Source of the DNA: Oxalobacteraceae bacterium
GTDB lineage: Bacteria; Pseudomonadota; Gammaproteobacteria; Burkholderiales; Burkholderiaceae_D
Reading direction: 5' to 3'
Assembly: GCA_027490725.1 (NCBI GenBank)
Contig: JAIXXN010000061.1
Span: 62,001-126,000 of the forward strand
DNA: 64,000 nucleotides
Part shown: one piece after another, positions 44,322-54,259 of the stretch
How the letters are laid out: each line of letters opens with the position of its first letter
Position numbering within the stretch: position 1 is the first letter of the stretch
Translations under genes and position numbers: made by a program
The notes under the pieces: generated by a model
Database searches by the model: none
What the model saw: only the letters and a program-made list of their open reading frames with translations
What the model was told of the DNA's origin: nothing

Positions 44322-45296
44322 TTATTCCTGCGGCGTGGTTTCTTTGAACTTACCGTAGCTCATCAGCTTCTCGTGACGGGCTTCCAGCAGATCCTTGGTC
44401 TTCATGCCGTGGAACTGACGCAGCGAGTCCGCCAGCGCACGCTTCAGCAGCGTGGCCATCTGTTTCGGATCGCGGTGTGCGCCACCCAGTGGCTCGTTGA
44501 CGATCTTGTCGATCAGGCCCATCGCCTTCAGACGGTGCGCCGTCAGACCCAGCGCTTCGGCCGCATCGGCCGCACGTTCCGAGGTCTTCCACAGAATCGA
44601 GGCGCAGCCTTCCGGCGAAATCACCGAATAGGTCGCATATTGCAGCATCAGCACGGCATCGCCCACGGCAATCGCCAGCGCGCCGCCGGAACCGCCTTCA
44701 CCGATGATGGTGGCGATCAGTGGCACTTTCAGTTCGGCCATCACGTACAGATTGTGACCAATCGCTTCCGACTGACCGCGCTCTTCGGCGTCGATGCCGG
44801 GGAAAGCGCCCGGAGTGTCGACGAAGGTGAAGATCGGAATACCGAATTTTTCAGCCAGCTTCATCAGGCGCATGGCCTTGCGATAGCCTTCCGGTTTCGG
44901 CATACCGAAGTTGCGCAGTGCGCGTTCTTTGGTATCGCGACCCTTCTGGTGACCGATCACCATGCAGGCCTGACCGTTGAAACGGGCCAGACCGCCCACC
45001 ACGGACAGATCGTCCGCATAGCTGCGGTCGCCATGCAGTTCGTGGAAGTCGGTGAAGATCTCGTTCACATAGTCCATGGTGTATGGACGCTGTGGATGGC
45101 GCGCAATCTGCGCAACCTGCCAAGGGGTCAGCTTGGCGTAGATGTCTTTGGTCAGTTGCTGGCTCTTTTTGGCCAGACGGTCGATCTCCTCGGAGATGTC
45201 GACTGCCGAATCGTCTTGGACGAAACGCAATTCTTCGATTTTTCCATCGAGTTCGGCGATCGGTTGCTCAAAGTTGAGGAAAGTCGTTTTGGTCAT
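44322..45296 (-). CDS. accA: Acetyl-CoA carboxylase carboxyltransferase, alpha subunit
   Basis: 324 residues, start ATG 45296 behind GGAGGTACA. The segment IAQHRPYT-like RHPQRPYTMDYV, GDRSYADD and VDTPGAFPG, and GEGGSGGALAI are typical of AccA. It joins AccD to transfer the carboxyl group to acetyl-CoA in the first step of fatty-acid synthesis. Confidence 0.98.
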   Translation of the reverse strand: MTKTTFLNFEQPIAELDGKIEELRFVQDDSAVDISEEIDRLAKKSQQLTKDIYAKLTPWQVAQIARHPQRPYTMDYVNEIFTDFHELHGDRSYADDLSVVGGLARFNGQACMVIGHQKGRDTKERALRNFGMPKPEGYRKAMRLMKLAEKFGIPIFTFVDTPGAFPGIDAEERGQSEAIGHNLYVMAELKVPLIATIIGEGGSGGALAIAVGDAVLMLQYATYSVISPEGCASILWKTSERAADAAEALGLTAHRLKAMGLIDKIVNEPLGGAHRDPKQMATLLKRALADSLRQFHGMKTKDLLEARHEKLMSYGKFKETTPQE

Positions 45297-45360
45297 TGTA
45301 CCTCCGTATTTATTCTCAGCCGCGCGGAAATAGTAACGCCTCGCTCAGCGATTAGAGTCT

Positions 45361-46017
45361 CTATTCTACAGCAAGCGGATCCAGACTACGCCATAAATAC
45401 CATGTGGCGACCGTGCGCCACGGCTCCCAGTTGGCAGAAACTTCGCGCGCATCACTGCGCGAAACGGGTTCACCGGAGAAGTAATTCTGGCTAATTCCCT
45501 GTATCAGACCGGGGTCGTCGAGGGGCAGAACATTCGGGCGCAGCAGGTTAAAAATCAAAAACATCTCGGCGGTCCAGCGGCCGATACCGCGAATTTGCGT
45601 CAGTTCCGCAATCACCGCTTCGTCGTCCATTTGATCCCACTGACTGGTGTGGACGCGCTTGTTTTTGAAGTGATCGGCCAGATCCAGGATGTACTCGGTC
45701 TTGCGCTTGGACAAACCGCAAGCAGCCACCTGCTCGGCGCCGGCCTTGATAATCTGTGCCGGCGTGCATTTCGGACTGATCAGCAGCAGCTTATGCCAGG
45801 CCACATCGGCCACCCGGGTGGTCACCTGCTGGCCGACGATGGAACGGGCCAAGGTCGTAAACGGGTCGCCATGGCCGACCAGACACAGGTCACCAAATTG
45901 CGGAATCAGCTTCTTCATGATGCGATCACGCTTCATCAGCTCGATTTTGGCCTGCTCCCAGTACGGCGGTACCGCCGTGACCGGGCCTGCGCCCCCGTTA
46001 TCCTTGGCCGTCACCAT
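45361..46017 (-). CDS. DNA-3-methyladenine glycosylase, HhH-GPD
   Basis: 218 residues. The helix-hairpin-helix is TQIRGIGRWTAEMFLIF (140-156), followed by LPLDDPG with the catalytic Asp (D168). The family, AlkA/MPG2-like, removes 3-methyladenine and other alkylated bases. ATG 46017 overlaps the cysS stop by one base (TAATG), so it is translationally coupled to cysS. The N-terminal domain of full AlkA is missing, as is usual for the short form. Confidence 0.93.
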   Translation of the reverse strand: MVTAKDNGGAGPVTAVPPYWEQAKIELMKRDRIMKKLIPQFGDLCLVGHGDPFTTLARSIVGQQVTTRVADVAWHKLLLISPKCTPAQIIKAGAEQVAACGLSKRKTEYILDLADHFKNKRVHTSQWDQMDDEAVIAELTQIRGIGRWTAEMFLIFNLLRPNVLPLDDPGLIQGISQNYFSGEPVSRSDAREVSANWEPWRTVATWYLWRSLDPLAVE

Positions 46018-47408
46018 TATGCGCGACGCCAGTTGGTCGTGCCGTCAGGCTTGTCTTCGAGGATGATGCCCGCTGCCAGCAGTTCGGCGCGAATCCGGTC
46101 GGATTCGGCGAAGTTGCGTGCCTGCTTGGCGGCGCTGCGCTGCGCAATCGCAGCGGCAATGCCTGCGTCGCCCGCACCAGCAGCATCGCCCACGGCGGCC
46201 TGCAGGAATTGCTGCGGGCTGCGTTCCAGCAGACCCAGTACAGCGGCCAGGCCTTTGTACTGGCTGGCCAGACGTGCCGATTTGGTTTTATTGATCTCAC
46301 TGGCCAGATCGAACAGCACGGCCAGCGCCAGCGGCGTATTGAAGTCGTCGTCCATCGCTTCGGCGAAGCGGCGTGCGTGCTCTTCCTGCCAGTCCAGCGC
46401 GGCGCCATCGTCGGCCACGCCGTCCAGCGCCGTGTACAGACGCGTCAGCGCGCCACGGGCGTCGTCCAGATGGGCGTCCGAGTAATTCAGCGGGCTGCGG
46501 TAGTGGGCACGCATGATGAAGAAGCGCACCACTTCGGCGTCATACTTTTTCAGCACGTCGCGGATGGTAAAGAAATTGCCCAGCGATTTGGACATTTTCT
46601 CGTTATCCACGCGCACAAAGCCGTTGTGCACCCAGTAATTCACGGGTGCGCGGCCAAACGCGCCTTCCGACTGGGCGATTTCGTTTTCGTGGTGCGGGAA
46701 TTGCAGGTCGGCGCCACCGCCGTGGATGTCGAAATGCTCACCCAGCAGTGCCGAGCACATGGCCGAGCACTCGATGTGCCAGCCCGGACGGCCCTTGCCC
46801 CACTTGGAATCCCATTTTACTTCGTCCGGTTCGGACTCTTTCGAGGCCTTCCACAGTACGAAGTCGAGCGGATCACGCTTGCCGGTATTCACATCAACCC
46901 GTTCGCCGGCGCGCAGATCGTCCAGCGACTTGCCCGACAGACGGCCATAGTTGGCGAAGTTGCGCACCGCGTAGTTCACATCGCCATCGCTGCCCTGATA
47001 AGCCAGATCCTTGGCTTCCAGCTGTTCGATCAGTGCCAGCATTTGCGGCACGTACTGGGTGGCGCGTGGCACCAGCGTCGGCGGCAGAATGCCCAACGCC
47101 TGGGTGTCTTCATCCATATACTGGGTGAAACGGCTGGTCAGCTGGCCGATGGTTTCGCCATTTTCCACGGCGCGCTTGATAATTTTGTCATCGATATCGG
47201 TGATATTACGGGCGTACGTCACCTCGTAACCGGAGGCCAGCAACCAGCGATACATCACGTCGAACGCCATCATCATGCGCGCATGGCCGATGTGGCAGTA
47301 ATCATAAATAGTCATGCCGCATACATACATGCGGACTTTGCCTGCTTCGATTGGTACGAACGTCTGTTTGTCACGCGCTAGCGTGTTGTAAATCTTTAGA
47401 TTGCTCAT
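46017..47408 (-). CDS. cysS: Cysteinyl-tRNA synthetase
   Basis: 463 residues. HIGH (39-42) and KMSKS (near 272) are the class I signatures; C30 and the later CSAMC segment hold the catalytic Zn. It charges tRNA-Cys. It heads the cysS-glycosylase pair, and accA follows at 45296 on the same strand. Confidence 0.98.
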   Translation of the reverse strand: MSNLKIYNTLARDKQTFVPIEAGKVRMYVCGMTIYDYCHIGHARMMMAFDVMYRWLLASGYEVTYARNITDIDDKIIKRAVENGETIGQLTSRFTQYMDEDTQALGILPPTLVPRATQYVPQMLALIEQLEAKDLAYQGSDGDVNYAVRNFANYGRLSGKSLDDLRAGERVDVNTGKRDPLDFVLWKASKESEPDEVKWDSKWGKGRPGWHIECSAMCSALLGEHFDIHGGGADLQFPHHENEIAQSEGAFGRAPVNYWVHNGFVRVDNEKMSKSLGNFFTIRDVLKKYDAEVVRFFIMRAHYRSPLNYSDAHLDDARGALTRLYTALDGVADDGAALDWQEEHARRFAEAMDDDFNTPLALAVLFDLASEINKTKSARLASQYKGLAAVLGLLERSPQQFLQAAVGDAAGAGDAGIAAAIAQRSAAKQARNFAESDRIRAELLAAGIILEDKPDGTTNWRRA

Positions 47409-47637
47409 CGGCTCTTGCTATTTCTATTTTTTATACGCGCGACGGTCGTCAGCCAGCCCCCGTCCTGTCGCGAACACGACGGGTAAAAGCTGGAACACCC
47501 CGTTTATTCTTTCCACTCTGAAGGAGTAGAATGGGCAAGTATAGCATTGATAAAAACAGCATTGGCCCGATATGCCTTATGATTTTTTGGCAAGTCGTCA
47601 TGATCAATATCAACAACAACTCGACAAGGAAGTAACA

Positions 47638-48255
47638 ATGCAAGTAACCAAGCCTTCACTGTTCGGCAAACTGATGTCGGTGTTCGCTGGCGTCGCCCTA
47701 TCCGGCGCTGCGCTGGCCGCTCCGGCCGCCGTCACCACCACGCCACAGGTCGAAATCAAGACCTCGATGGGCGATATCGTGGTCGAACTGAACGCCGAGA
47801 AAGCCCCGAAAAGCGTCGACAACTTCCTCACCTATGTCAAAGCCGGCTTCTACAAAGGCACCATCTTCCACCGCGTGATCGACGGTTTCATGATTCAGGG
47901 CGGCGGTTTCGATGAAAAACTGCAGCAGAAGAAAACCAACAAGCCGGTGCCGATCGAGTCGCAGAACGGCTTGACCAATGACACTTATACCATCGCCATG
48001 GCGCGCTCCGGTGATCCGAACTCGGCCACCTCGCAATTCTTCATCAATGTCGACAACAACGCCGCCCTCAACTACCCGGGCCGCGACGGCTTCGGCTATA
48101 CCGTATTCGGTAAAGTCATCAAGGGTCAGGAAGTGGTCAACAAGATCAAAGCGGTGCTGGTGGATGACAAAGGGATCTTCCAGAACATCCCGGTGGTTCC
48201 TGTGGTCATCAAGTCAGCCACAATTTTAAAGACGCCTATCGTCGTAAAACAGTAA
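47638..48255 (+). CDS. Peptidyl-prolyl isomerase, cyclophilin, periplasmic
   Basis: 205 residues from ATG 47638 (AAGGAAGTAAC before it). A signal peptide ends near GAALAAP. The cyclophilin core has FHRVIDGFMIQGGG and SATSQFFINV. It speeds prolyl folding in the periplasm, like PpiA. The longer frame from 47572 is not supported. It is followed 42 bp later by a second cyclophilin gene lacking a signal, probably in the same operon. Confidence 0.94.
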   Translation: MQVTKPSLFGKLMSVFAGVALSGAALAAPAAVTTTPQVEIKTSMGDIVVELNAEKAPKSVDNFLTYVKAGFYKGTIFHRVIDGFMIQGGGFDEKLQQKKTNKPVPIESQNGLTNDTYTIAMARSGDPNSATSQFFINVDNNAALNYPGRDGFGYTVFGKVIKGQEVVNKIKAVLVDDKGIFQNIPVVPVVIKSATILKTPIVVKQ

Positions 48256-48297
48256 AATAGCGGCCTTGGCTTTTTTTCCAACCTCAGGATAAACATT

Positions 48298-48792
48298 ATG
48301 ACTAACGTAATCATCACCACCAATCTGGGCAAAATGACCGTCGAACTGAACGACGAAAAAGCGCCTAAATCGGTTGCTAACTTCCTCGCCTACATGGAAG
48401 CCGGCCACTACACCAACACCATCTTCCACCGCGTAATCGACGGTTTCATGATTCAGGGCGGCGGTTTCGAGCCAGGCATGAAACAGAAGCCATCCGACAC
48501 CACCGTGGAAAACGAAGCCAAAAACGGCCTGAAAAACGAACCATACACCCTGGCCATGGCCCGTACCTCGGCACCGCACTCGGCGTCGGCACAGTTCTTC
48601 ATCAACGTGAAGAACAACGGCTTCCTGGACTACCCAGGCCAGGACGGCTGGGGCTATGCCGTGTTCGGTAAAGTCATCGAAGGCACCGAAGTTGTGGACG
48701 CCATCAAGAAAGTAAAAACCACCCGCGCCGGCATGTTCGCCGACGTACCAGCAGAAGACGTGATCATCGAAAAAGTCGAACTGGCTGCCTAA
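48298..48792 (+). CDS. ppiB: Peptidyl-prolyl isomerase B, cyclophilin, cytoplasmic
   Basis: 164 residues without a signal peptide. NTIFHRVIDGFMIQGGGF and SASAQFFINV are the cyclophilin active-site segments. It shares most of its core with the neighbour at 47638, so the two look like a tandem duplication in which one copy is exported. Confidence 0.96.
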   Translation: MTNVIITTNLGKMTVELNDEKAPKSVANFLAYMEAGHYTNTIFHRVIDGFMIQGGGFEPGMKQKPSDTTVENEAKNGLKNEPYTLAMARTSAPHSASAQFFINVKNNGFLDYPGQDGWGYAVFGKVIEGTEVVDAIKKVKTTRAGMFADVPAEDVIIEKVELAA

Positions 48793-48831
48793 TCAGCATC
48801 CATCGTTGACCGATCTGGCTGAGCACTTCAT

Positions 48832-49608
48832 ATGACTTCAGCAAGCACGCGCGCCGGCCAGACCGGTGCGCTGCTGATCTCCGATCTGCATCTGCAGTCC
48901 GCGCACGCTGCCACCACGGCAGCGTTCTTCCGTTTTCTGGATGAACCGGCGCGGCACACGCAACAACTCTATCTACTCGGCGACCTGTTCGAATACTGGG
49001 CTGGCGACGACGATCTGCAAGACCCCTACCATCAGCAAATCATTACTGCCCTGCGCAACTTGAGCGACGCGGGCGTGGCCATCTTCTGGATCGCCGGCAA
49101 TCGCGATTTCCTCGTCGGCACGGCGTTTGCCGAAGCGGCAGGCGTGACGCTACTGGCCGAACCGCACGTGGCCTGCATCGGCGGTCAACGCGTGGTGCTG
49201 CTGCATGGCGATGCCCAGTGCACCGAAGACACGCAATACATGGCCTTCCGCGCTATGGTGCGCCAACCGGCATGGCAACAGCAATTCCTGGCTACCCCGC
49301 TAGCGCAGCGTAAAGCCATCATTGCCGGCATGCGCGAAAGCAGCCGCAAGGATCAGGGCAACAAGACTTACGAAATCATGGATGTGACGCCAGAGGCGAT
49401 CGAGGCGGTATTTGCCGCGAGCGACTGCGACGTGATGATTCATGGCCACACGCACCGCCCCGCACTACATACCATCGCCGGACGACGCCGCTACGTGCTG
49501 CCGGACTGGGAGCCGGACGCTACGCCAGCGCGCGGTGGCTGGATCGCTATCGACTTACAGGGCGGCATCACCCGCCACGCACTCGACGGTTCGCTGCTGG
49601 CGGACTGA
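48832..49608 (+). CDS. lpxH: UDP-2,3-diacylglucosamine diphosphatase
   Basis: 258 residues. The metal-binding motifs of the LpxH family are present: DLH (ISDLHLQ), GDLFEYWAG, GNRDFL, HGD and GHTHRP. It cleaves UDP-2,3-diacylglucosamine to lipid X in lipid A synthesis. It follows ppiB on the same strand, 39 bp away, a common order in betaproteobacteria. Confidence 0.95.
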   Translation: MTSASTRAGQTGALLISDLHLQSAHAATTAAFFRFLDEPARHTQQLYLLGDLFEYWAGDDDLQDPYHQQIITALRNLSDAGVAIFWIAGNRDFLVGTAFAEAAGVTLLAEPHVACIGGQRVVLLHGDAQCTEDTQYMAFRAMVRQPAWQQQFLATPLAQRKAIIAGMRESSRKDQGNKTYEIMDVTPEAIEAVFAASDCDVMIHGHTHRPALHTIAGRRRYVLPDWEPDATPARGGWIAIDLQGGITRHALDGSLLAD

Positions 49609-49623
49609 TTCTCCTGTGCAGTG

Positions 49624-50376
49624 TTAGCGCGGCAACGACGCCAGCGCCACTTGCAGGCGACGGATTAAGCTGTCATTCATGGCGCGCGTATGACGGTTCC
49701 AGCGCGCCATGGTGCGCTGCAATTCCGCGTCCAGTTGGCGGGCACGTTGCACATCGCCCTGCCCCGCCGCCCAGATCGCCATTTCCGCCTGCGCCGTAAA
49801 ACTGTTGTAGCCCGCCAGTGCCGCCTCGAACTCGGCGCCTGCTTCACGATGCCGTCCATCGGCAGCATAGGCTTGCGCCAGCATCAGCGCGACCTGTTCG
49901 CCACGGAAAGCGGCATCGCTCGCGCGTATCGTCTGCAGGTGAGCAATCGCCGCCGCTGCCCGGCCACAGGCCAGACTGGCATGCGCTGCGCCGAAGCGGA
50001 TTTCCAGATCGCTGGCAAACGGCCCCTGCAGGCAGGCTTCGTAGCTGGCGGCAGCGGCACTTGCATCGCCACTGGCCAGTTGCGCTGCCGCCAGTCGCAT
50101 CTGATTCTGTGCTGTCGGTGTGAACTCGTAGGCATCGCGCGCTTCACGCAGTTCCCGGCCCGGATCGAGCGTGCGGGCCGCGACGGTGACGGCTTTGCGG
50201 GCGCCATGATGCAGTTTCGATTCAGGCAGATAGATGGCGATGAAATACACCACGCTGCCAAACAGCGGAAACATAAACAGAATCATCAGCCAGTACAGTT
50301 GCTGGCCGCTGCGGATGACATGCACGGCAAAAAACAGTGCAATCAGCACATGCAGCCCAATTCCGAAAATTTCCAT
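49624..50376 (-). CDS. Membrane-anchored TPR-like protein, unknown
   Basis: 250 residues from ATG 50376 (GGAGAGTAAGC before it). Two N-terminal membrane helices (about 4-20 and 29-48, like the PLDc_N anchor) are followed by TPR-like helical pairs rich in Ala (about 95-220), for example AAAQLASGDASAAAASYEAC. It probably scaffolds proteins at the inner face of the membrane. No name is known. Convergent with lpxH by 15 bp. Confidence 0.75.
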   Translation of the reverse strand: MEIFGIGLHVLIALFFAVHVIRSGQQLYWLMILFMFPLFGSVVYFIAIYLPESKLHHGARKAVTVAARTLDPGRELREARDAYEFTPTAQNQMRLAAAQLASGDASAAAASYEACLQGPFASDLEIRFGAAHASLACGRAAAAIAHLQTIRASDAAFRGEQVALMLAQAYAADGRHREAGAEFEAALAGYNSFTAQAEMAIWAAGQGDVQRARQLDAELQRTMARWNRHTRAMNDSLIRRLQVALASLPR

Positions 50377-50565
50377 CGCTTACTCTCCATTCAACAATGG
50401 GCGCATTGTAGAAGTTCTTCCCTCTGCTCACAAGAAACCTTGTAATTTTCCCAAGCGTGCCCCGTGGTGGCGTAACGCTACGTTACAAAAAACCATTGGC
50501 GCTGATGGGCAAACAGGAATAAATTACTACACGGCAATAACAAATCTCTCGACCAAGGATGTCCT

Positions 50566-52110
50566 ATGCCCGTCACCGCCACCGCCCCCACTGCCCTCGC
50601 CGCGTCACGTTTCCTGGCGCAAGCCTCGCTGGGCGCGAATCGCGCAGAAATCGCCCGGGTCCAGACGCTGGGCTATGCGGCCTGGATCGACGCACAGCTG
50701 AGTGCACCGCGCTCCGGCACGCGCTGGGACTGGCTGATCGACAAAGGCTATAACGCTGCCACCTACCGCAATTCCGAACAGGGCTTTGATGCCTGCGCAT
50801 GGCGCAAGCTGATCAGCGCGCCCGATACCCTGCGCCAGCGCGTCACACTGGCCTTATCGGAAATCTGTGTGGTGGCGATTAGCGGGCTGGTGGGTGCGCC
50901 ATGGCGCAGCTTCTCCGCCGCCACCTACCTCGACTTACTGGAAGAGCATGCCTTTGGCAATTACCGCAACTTGCTAGGCGCAATTTCCAGCAGCGCGCAG
51001 ATGGGGCAGTACCTGACCTTCCGCGGCAACGTGAAACAGAACCCCGCCACCGGCGCCCTGCCCGACGAAAACTATGCACGCGAGCTGCTGCAGCTGTTCA
51101 GCATCGGGCTGATTCAACTCAACACCGACGGCACGCCCAAGCTAGCCGGTGGCAACCCGCAGGAAACCTACGGTCTGAGCGACATCACCGGACTGGCGCG
51201 GGTCTTCACCGGCTGGGACTTCGACATGAGCGGCACCACCCGCGACACGCCGGACTTCCTGCGCCGCCCCATGATACAGGTCCCGAAACGCCACGAAACA
51301 GGCGCCTCAACCTTCCTTGGCAGCACCGTCCCGGCGGGACTGTCCGGTGCCGAAGCACTCAAAGCTGCACTCGATATCATTTACGCCCACCCCAACGTGG
51401 CGCCGTTTATCAGCCGCCAGCTGATCCAGAAACTGGTCACCAGCAATCCGAGCCCCGCATACGTGGGACGGGTCGCCAGCGTGTTCAACAACGACGGCCG
51501 TGGCGTCAAAGGTAACCTGGCCGCCGTCATCAAAACCCTGCTACTCGATCCTGAAGCGCGTGGCGACACCTACCGCAACCCCAGCTACGGCAAGCTGCGC
51601 GAACCGATGCTGCGCCTGATTGGCTGGGCGCGCGCCTACAATGTCAACTCGGCCAGCGACACCTGGGCCATCGGCAATACCAGCGATGCAGCCAGCCGCT
51701 TAGGTCAGAGCCCGCTACGTTCACCGTCCGTGTTCAATTTCTATCGCCCCGGCTATGTGCCGCCGAATAGCTCGATCGCGAAGCTGGGACTGGTGGCGCC
51801 GGAATTCCAGCTCACCAACGAATCGTCGGTGGTTGGCTACGTCAACTTCATGCAGCGCATGATCAGCAAAGGCATCGGCGATGTAGTGGCCGATTACAGC
51901 AGCCTGCTACCGCTGGCGGCCAACGCCCAGAACCTGCTGGCGGAAATCAATCTGGTGCTCGCTGCCGGCCAGCTGGGGAGTGGCACGCTGGGACTGATTC
52001 GTGGCGCACTCGACACCATGCCGGCGAATACCCCGACCGCCCTGAATAACCGCCTGTACGCTGCGCTGACCATGGTCATGGCTGCGCCGGAATATCTCGT
52101 CCAACAATAA
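50566..52110 (+). CDS. DUF1800 protein
   Basis: 514 residues, ATG 50566 with AAGGATGT upstream. The DUF1800 core starts at once (SRFLAQASLGANRAEI) and includes PDENYARELLQLFSIGL. There is no signal peptide, unusual since related proteins often carry one. It lies nine bp before a DUF1501 gene with a Tat signal; such pairs are widespread and uncharacterised, and may be exported as a complex. Confidence 0.9.
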   Translation: MPVTATAPTALAASRFLAQASLGANRAEIARVQTLGYAAWIDAQLSAPRSGTRWDWLIDKGYNAATYRNSEQGFDACAWRKLISAPDTLRQRVTLALSEICVVAISGLVGAPWRSFSAATYLDLLEEHAFGNYRNLLGAISSSAQMGQYLTFRGNVKQNPATGALPDENYARELLQLFSIGLIQLNTDGTPKLAGGNPQETYGLSDITGLARVFTGWDFDMSGTTRDTPDFLRRPMIQVPKRHETGASTFLGSTVPAGLSGAEALKAALDIIYAHPNVAPFISRQLIQKLVTSNPSPAYVGRVASVFNNDGRGVKGNLAAVIKTLLLDPEARGDTYRNPSYGKLREPMLRLIGWARAYNVNSASDTWAIGNTSDAASRLGQSPLRSPSVFNFYRPGYVPPNSSIAKLGLVAPEFQLTNESSVVGYVNFMQRMISKGIGDVVADYSSLLPLAANAQNLLAEINLVLAAGQLGSGTLGLIRGALDTMPANTPTALNNRLYAALTMVMAAPEYLVQQ

Positions 52111-52119
52111 GGACCAGCC

Positions 52120-53508
52120 ATGACTACCGATACCTCCCGCCGCGCCTTCCTGCAACGTGCTTCGGCACTCGCTTTGAGCGGCGTCGCCTCGCCGCTGGCC
52201 ATCAATCTGGCCGCCATGGCCGAAGCCTCGGCCGCCAATGCCAGCGACTACAAAGCCATCGTCTGCGTGTTCCTGTATGGCGGCAATGACTACGCCAACA
52301 CGCTGGTGCCCTACGACGCCTCCAGCTTCAACAGCTACTTCAATCTGCGCCCGAATCTGGCCTATGCGCGCAGCGCCCTCAGCGGCACCGTGCTGAGCAC
52401 CACCAGCGCACCGGTCGACGTGCAGGGCGTGGCGCACCAGTATGCGCTGGCACCGGAACTGGCGCCGCTGCTGCCGATTTTTAACGCCGGCAAAATGGGC
52501 GTCTTGCTGAATGTCGGCACACTGGTACAACCGACCACCAAGCAGCAGTTCGCCACTAAATCCGTGCCCTTGCCATCCAAACTGTTCTCGCATAATGACC
52601 AGCAATCGGAATGGCAATCGTCGATGCCGGAAGGCGCCTCGACGGGCTGGGGCGGCATGCTGGGCGACCTGTTCGCGTCCGGCAATGGCAACGCCACTTT
52701 TACCTGCGTCAACGTGTCCGGCAATGCCGTGTTCCTGGCCGGTAAGCAGGCGGTGCAGTATCAGGTATCGACCAGCGGCTCGGTACCATTTACCGCCTTG
52801 CAGAAACCGCTGTTCGGCTCCGCCACCTGCAGCAATGCCCTGCAGACCCTGATGACGCAAGCCCAGCCGCACCTGATGCAGTCGGACTATGCCCGTGTCA
52901 CCCAGCGCGCGATTGCCGCCAACGACGTGCTGACCTCGGCGCTGGCCGGCAGCAGCAGCATCAACACGCCCTACCCGGCCGCCAACAGTCTGGGTGACCA
53001 GCTGAAAATGGTGGCGCGCATGATCGCCGCCGCACCGGCGCTGGGCGCCAAACGGCAGGTGTTCTTTGTCTCGCTGGGGGGCTTCGATACCCACGACGGG
53101 CTGGTCACGCTGCACCCGGGGCTGATGAAAACCGTGGCTGATGCCATGGCGGCGTTTTACCAGAGCACCGTGGAACTGGGCGTCGCCAATCAGGTGACGA
53201 CGTTTACGGCATCCGATTTCGGTCGCACGCTGAGCGGCAACAACGATGGTTCCGATCACGGCTGGGGCAGCATGCACTTCATGCTGGGTGGCGCCGTCAA
53301 AGGTGGACGCTACTACGGTACGGCGCCCGTGGTGGCCGCCGATGGCCCGGACGATGTCGGTCAGGGCCGCTTGCTACCCACCACCTCCATCGCCCAGTAC
53401 GCCGCCACACTGGGCAGCTGGATGGGAGTGTCGAATACCGATCTGCTGGCTATGCTGCCCTCGCTGGGCAACTTCAACGCCAGCAGCCGCAATCTGGGCT
53501 TCGTCTAG
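52120..53508 (+). CDS. DUF1501 protein, Tat-exported
   Basis: 462 residues. The N-terminus MTTDTSRRAFLQRASALALS is a twin-arginine signal. The DUF1501 domain belongs to the alkaline-phosphatase-like superfamily and has VCVFLYGGNDYANTLVPYD, GGFDTHDG, TASDFGRTLSGN and DHGWG, probable metal-binding parts. Coupled to the DUF1800 gene. Substrate unknown. Confidence 0.92.
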   Translation: MTTDTSRRAFLQRASALALSGVASPLAINLAAMAEASAANASDYKAIVCVFLYGGNDYANTLVPYDASSFNSYFNLRPNLAYARSALSGTVLSTTSAPVDVQGVAHQYALAPELAPLLPIFNAGKMGVLLNVGTLVQPTTKQQFATKSVPLPSKLFSHNDQQSEWQSSMPEGASTGWGGMLGDLFASGNGNATFTCVNVSGNAVFLAGKQAVQYQVSTSGSVPFTALQKPLFGSATCSNALQTLMTQAQPHLMQSDYARVTQRAIAANDVLTSALAGSSSINTPYPAANSLGDQLKMVARMIAAAPALGAKRQVFFVSLGGFDTHDGLVTLHPGLMKTVADAMAAFYQSTVELGVANQVTTFTASDFGRTLSGNNDGSDHGWGSMHFMLGGAVKGGRYYGTAPVVAADGPDDVGQGRLLPTTSIAQYAATLGSWMGVSNTDLLAMLPSLGNFNASSRNLGFV

Positions 53509-53562
53509 GGCTAGCGCCCTTCCCGGGCTGTAAACCAAGCCCGATCGTCCGATCGTCCGGCA

Positions 53563-54123
53563 CTACTGTGCCGGCTGCAGCTTGACCAGCAAGGCGCCCG
53601 GCCGGGTGCTGATGCCGGTCAGCGCAAACTGCACGCCGCCATAACGCAACTCTTCGGCACGGAAGGTTTGCAGCGGCACATCGCGCAATGATGATTCACT
53701 GAGCAGATTGGCCACACTGGCCAGCTGGTTCTGCCGCCCCTCATCCATGCCCTGCATGGCAAAGCGGTCCACATGCGCATCGCTCAGGTAGACCAGATTG
53801 CGCGCCGTATCCACCTTCAGCCGCCCCGACAGCACCATGCTGCCCTGCCATGCCTGGCGCGCCAGCAAAGGCGTCACCTGCACTTCCAGCGTCAACGCGA
53901 CCCGGTCGTTCTCGGCCTGTATTGCCAGTTGCGGATGGCGCAACTCCAGCTCCAGCACACCCAGCACACGCTGATGCAGCGGGAACTTCCGATCAAGATT
54001 CTGTTGCAGTTTCGCCTGCGGTATTTCGATCTGGCGCGGCCCGATCAGGGTGGTGCAAGCACCCAGAATCGCGGCGCACAGCAGCACTGCCAGCCAGCGC
54101 ACATATCGGGGAAAAGTGGTCAT
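53563..54123 (-). CDS. DUF1439 lipoprotein
   Basis: 186 residues from ATG 54123, which starts a lipoprotein signal (LLCAAILGACTT, Cys near 22). The rest is a YceB-like DUF1439 domain (about 35-185), thought to bind lipids in the outer membrane or periplasm. An upstream in-frame start at 54180 is rejected. It is divergent from the GntR-ABC operon. Confidence 0.85.
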   Translation of the reverse strand: MTTFPRYVRWLAVLLCAAILGACTTLIGPRQIEIPQAKLQQNLDRKFPLHQRVLGVLELELRHPQLAIQAENDRVALTLEVQVTPLLARQAWQGSMVLSGRLKVDTARNLVYLSDAHVDRFAMQGMDEGRQNQLASVANLLSESSLRDVPLQTFRAEELRYGGVQFALTGISTRPGALLVKLQPAQ

Positions 54124-54259
54124 ACAGGCTTCCGGTAAGTGATTCGAGCCACCATTATGCCAGCGCCGTCGTGTGCACAAAATGCTTGCAAACTTAAAAT
54201 ATAGTGTTATAGTTCACTACAACACCACTCCATCAACACACAGCAAGGGAACTCCATGT

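Noticed and set aside
53524..53543. Hairpin CGGGCT/AGCCCG between DUF1501 and DUF1439 genes
   Set aside because: Only six bp, without a T-run; not called as a terminator.
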